A model generated the notes under the pieces. That model did not search any database and was not told where the DNA came from. It was given only the letters and a program-made list of their open reading frames with translations. Positions 35,292 to 37,509 of a stretch of 37,509 nucleotides of DNA are shown here, in pieces; the first letter of the stretch is position 1, and each line of letters begins with the position of its first letter. Source of the DNA: Alphaproteobacteria bacterium (lineage in GTDB: Bacteria; Pseudomonadota; Alphaproteobacteria; Paracaedibacterales; VGCI01); contig JAIESE010000047.1 in assembly GCA_019746225.1 (NCBI GenBank), forward strand, positions 1-37,509, given 5' to 3'. Position numbers and translations under genes: made by a program.

Positions 35292-35936
35292 TTAAGCCTT
35301 TGCGCTTTTAACTAGCAGCTCAACTGTTTTTGGTCGATTGGTAACAACATCATCAATCAATCCAAAATCCTTCGCTTCTTCCGCTGACATAAAACGATCC
35401 CGCTCTAAAGTTTCTTCAATGACTTTTATATCTTGTCCGGTCGTCGTCGCATAAATTTCATTAATTCGTTTACGAATATTTATAATTTCACGGGCCTGAA
35501 TTTCAATATCTGTTGCTTGGCCTTGCGCACCGCCATGGGGTTGGTGAACCATTACCCGTGAATTCGGCAAAGCCATACGCTTCCCCTTAGCACCTGCCGT
35601 TAATAGCAAAGATCCCATGGAACAAGCCTGTCCCATACACAAAGTTGCCACATCACAGCGAATATAATTCATTGTATCCAAGATCGACAATCCTGAAGTC
35701 ACAACGCCACCGGGAGAGTTTATATAAAGCGTGATATCCTTATCAGGATTTTCAGACTCTAGAAACAAAAGTTGGGCACAAATTAAGCTTGAGAGGTCAT
35801 CATTCATAGCACCGGACAAAAATATAATCCGCTCCTTGAGAAGGCGAGAATAAATGTCATACGATCTTTCTCCACGGCTCGTTTGCTCAACGACCATTGG
35901 AACTAAAGTGCTAAACACTGATGAAGAGGTGCTCAT
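35292..35936 (-). CDS. clpP: ATP-dependent Clp protease proteolytic subunit ClpP
   Basis: Barrel-forming serine protease. At 214 aa it has the expected length. The catalytic Ser is in [14 protein letters not shown], His in [12 protein letters not shown], and Asp in [20 protein letters not shown]. The N-terminus [20 protein letters not shown] includes the propeptide region and the axial-loop sequence. It starts two bases after the tig stop, so it is cotranscribed with trigger factor, and clpX follows. Confidence 0.97.
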   Translation of the reverse strand: MSTSSSVFSTLVPMVVEQTSRGERSYDIYSRLLKERIIFLSGAMNDDLSSLICAQLLFLESENPDKDITLYINSPGGVVTSGLSILDTMNYIRCDVATLCMGQACSMGSLLLTAGAKGKRMALPNSRVMVHQPHGGAQGQATDIEIQAREIINIRKRINEIYATTTGQDIKVIEETLERDRFMSAEEAKDFGLIDDVVTNRPKTVELLVKSAKA

Positions 35937-35938
35937 GC

Positions 35939-37390
35939 CTATTTTCCTTTCACTTTCTCTGCCTTTGCCTTTTCAACCTTTGGTTTTTTCTCCTTCGTGG
36001 TTGACACCTTGGGAGCATCATCCACTTCATCATCATACGGCGTTGGGATCACACCGCGAACAATTTTCTTCAATGTTGGGAAATCTACGACCCGTTCTGT
36101 TACATTTGAGTTACTCAAAATAAAATCTACAACCTTATCTTCCAGAAGAGGCGCAACAAGATTCCGCAAGGCTTGTTGGTTATTAACATAATATTTAATA
36201 ACATCATTCATTTGGGAAGGATAGCGCATGGCTTCCTGGAAAACAGCCGTTCTCACTTCCTCATCACTGAGTTTTAGCTTATTCGTATCCGCTAAATGAG
36301 AGATTAAAAGCCCCAAACGCACGCGACGCTTTGCAATGACTTCATAGTCTGACTTTAATTCCTTTTCCGTCTTTTTCTCGTCCTCTTCATCTAATTCGCC
36401 GTTAGCGCGTGCTTCAGCCAATTCGCGTTGAAGCTGGCTCCAAATTGCTTTAAACTCATTTTCCACCATTGTTGGCGGTAAATCAAAGCTATACTGCTTA
36501 TCAAGAGCATCGAGCAAATTTCGCTTCGTATATAAATGCGCAACCTTTTTACCCTCATGCTCAACGGAGCTTCGAACATTTTTCCGCAAATCTTCGAGCG
36601 TTTCTGCCTCAAATTCTTTTGCAAAATCGTTATCAAGCTTAAAAGTAAGAGGCTCTTCAACTTTCTGAACCTCAACCTTAATAATTGCATTTTTACCAGC
36701 AAGATCCGTATTCTTTTCTTCTTTCGGAAACTTAATTTTCTCTTCGAGTTGGTCCCCGACTTTCTTGTCGTACAATGCCTTCACTACGGAAACAAATGCA
36801 CCACCTTCTTTTTCTGGACCAAGTAATATTTGATAGGTTTCTGGCAATTCAATGCGTTCACCATCTTCCAGCGTTCCTGACCATTTCACGGAGACCAAGT
36901 CCCCCTTTCGCGCCGCCCTCCCAACTTTAGGAACTTGATAGCGAACATGCTCATCACACATCTTTTTTAGCCGTTCCTCAACGTCATTATCGCTTATCGT
37001 CACCTTCAAAATGTCTAATGAAATATCCTTAAAGCTTTTAACCTCAATGTCTGGCAACACCTCAAAAGTGAGAATACACTCAAAATCTTTTCCTTTTTCA
37101 AAGGAATTCATCTTTACAGCGGGGTCTACAGCATTACGAAACTTATGGTCTTTGTAAATTTCAGCCAGTGCCTCACGCAAGATTTCCTCACCCGCATCCT
37201 CAAAAGCCTCGGCACCATAGCGCTGCGTAAGAATTGCCATAGGTGTTTTGCCAGGACGAAATCCAGGAATTTTAGCTCTGGCGCCAATTTTTTGCAGATT
37301 CAAATCATATTTTTTCTGTAGCTCTGCAGCCGAAGCTGAAACCTTAAATTCGAATTTCAACTTTTCTGAAAGTAATTTTGCAACTTGCAT
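35939..37390 (-). CDS. tig: Trigger factor (ribosome-associated chaperone and prolyl isomerase)
   Basis: Binds at the ribosome exit tunnel and shields nascent chains. The N-terminal ribosome-binding domain carries the signature [14 protein letters not shown]. The FKBP-type isomerase domain spans roughly residues 160-245 ([20 protein letters not shown]). The long helical C-terminal domain follows. At 483 aa it is longer than the usual 430-450, the extra being a Lys/Glu/Val-rich tail from about residue 455 ([18 protein letters not shown]). ACGGAG lies before the ATG. It is first in the tig-clpP-clpX-lon-dapE block and starts just downstream of a tRNA-Leu. Confidence 0.96.
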   Translation of the reverse strand: MQVAKLLSEKLKFEFKVSASAAELQKKYDLNLQKIGARAKIPGFRPGKTPMAILTQRYGAEAFEDAGEEILREALAEIYKDHKFRNAVDPAVKMNSFEKGKDFECILTFEVLPDIEVKSFKDISLDILKVTISDNDVEERLKKMCDEHVRYQVPKVGRAARKGDLVSVKWSGTLEDGERIELPETYQILLGPEKEGGAFVSVVKALYDKKVGDQLEEKIKFPKEEKNTDLAGKNAIIKVEVQKVEEPLTFKLDNDFAKEFEAETLEDLRKNVRSSVEHEGKKVAHLYTKRNLLDALDKQYSFDLPPTMVENEFKAIWSQLQRELAEARANGELDEEDEKKTEKELKSDYEVIAKRRVRLGLLISHLADTNKLKLSDEEVRTAVFQEAMRYPSQMNDVIKYYVNNQQALRNLVAPLLEDKVVDFILSNSNVTERVVDFPTLKKIVRGVIPTPYDDEVDDAPKVSTTKEKKPKVEKAKAEKVKGK

Positions 37391-37405
37391 TTAATGCTCC
37401 GTCTC

Positions 37406-37420
37406 AATCGGTAACCGATT
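37406..37420. promoter_or_regulatory. Perfect 7-1-7 dyad between tRNA-Leu and tig
   Basis: AATCGGT and ACCGATT pair perfectly around one base. It lies 16 bases after the tRNA 3' end and 16 bases before the tig start on the minus strand. It may be an operator, or a small hairpin marking the end of the tRNA transcript. Confidence 0.35.
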
Positions 37421-37435
37421 TCTATAATTTTTATA

Positions 37436-37509
<74 letters not shown>

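Overview
The window (37.5 kb, moderate GC with AT-rich intergenic spaces) is a piece of chromosome from an alphaproteobacterium. The evidence is gene content and order. An rph-rdgB-hemW block is divergent from hrcA, msbA sits beside a DUF374 acyltransferase, rpe is fused by overlap to a heparinase-II/III-like gene, and tig-clpP-clpX-lon are in a row; all of these are familiar alphaproteobacterial arrangements. Many exported, low-complexity or coiled-coil proteins of no recognised family, an orphan LuxR-type regulator, short dispersed palindromes and a decayed metabolic gene suggest a host-associated lineage such as the Holosporales/Paracaedibacter-type protist symbionts. That placement is inference, not something the sequence proves.

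Layout. 1-3.4 kb: the C-terminal half of a SNF2 helicase, a small membrane protein on the other strand, and gltX followed by a long dispersed palindrome. 3.5-7.7 kb: an exported charged protein (-), then pgk translationally coupled to a LuxR-type regulator, a SnoaL-like protein and a YdjM-type membrane protein. 7.8-10.6 kb: three envelope genes (a two-anchor coiled-coil protein, an exported coiled-coil protein, an outer-membrane beta-barrel); the barrel gene has a promoter built into a perfect 15-bp inverted repeat. 10.7-12.8 kb: groES-groEL under a CIRCE operator, ended by a strong terminator. 13-15.3 kb: rpe plus the heparinase-like gene. 15.4-18 kb: a second copy of the long palindrome, a Gly/Met-rich exported protein with a Lys/Ala tail, and a Pro-rich exported protein. 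18-20.5 kb (-): rph-rdgB-hemW. 20.5-24.2 kb (+): hrcA, msbA, DUF374. 24.3-25.2 kb (-): an exported methyltransferase-like protein. 25.5-27.9 kb (+): phaC and a phaJ-like hydratase. 27.9-29.6 kb (-): a GNAT acetyltransferase and a patatin-like lipoprotein. 29.7-30.15 kb (+): a truncated, frameshifted acetolactate decarboxylase remnant. 30.2-37.4 kb (-): tig-clpP-clpX-lon-dapE, with a tRNA-Leu(UAG) just upstream, cut by the window edge.

Working together: protein quality control dominates (GroESL and its repressor HrcA in one window; trigger factor, ClpXP and Lon in one block). Envelope and lipid-A export (MsbA, DUF374), PHA storage (PhaC/PhaJ) and housekeeping (PGK, GluRS, RPE, RNase PH, RdgB, HemW, DapE) make up the rest. 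No phage, transposase, CRISPR array or defence system was seen. The features most worth a second look are the Gly/Met + Lys/Ala exported protein, the promoter-in-palindrome at 9651-9699, the exported methyltransferase-like protein, the budA remnant and the dispersed palindromes.
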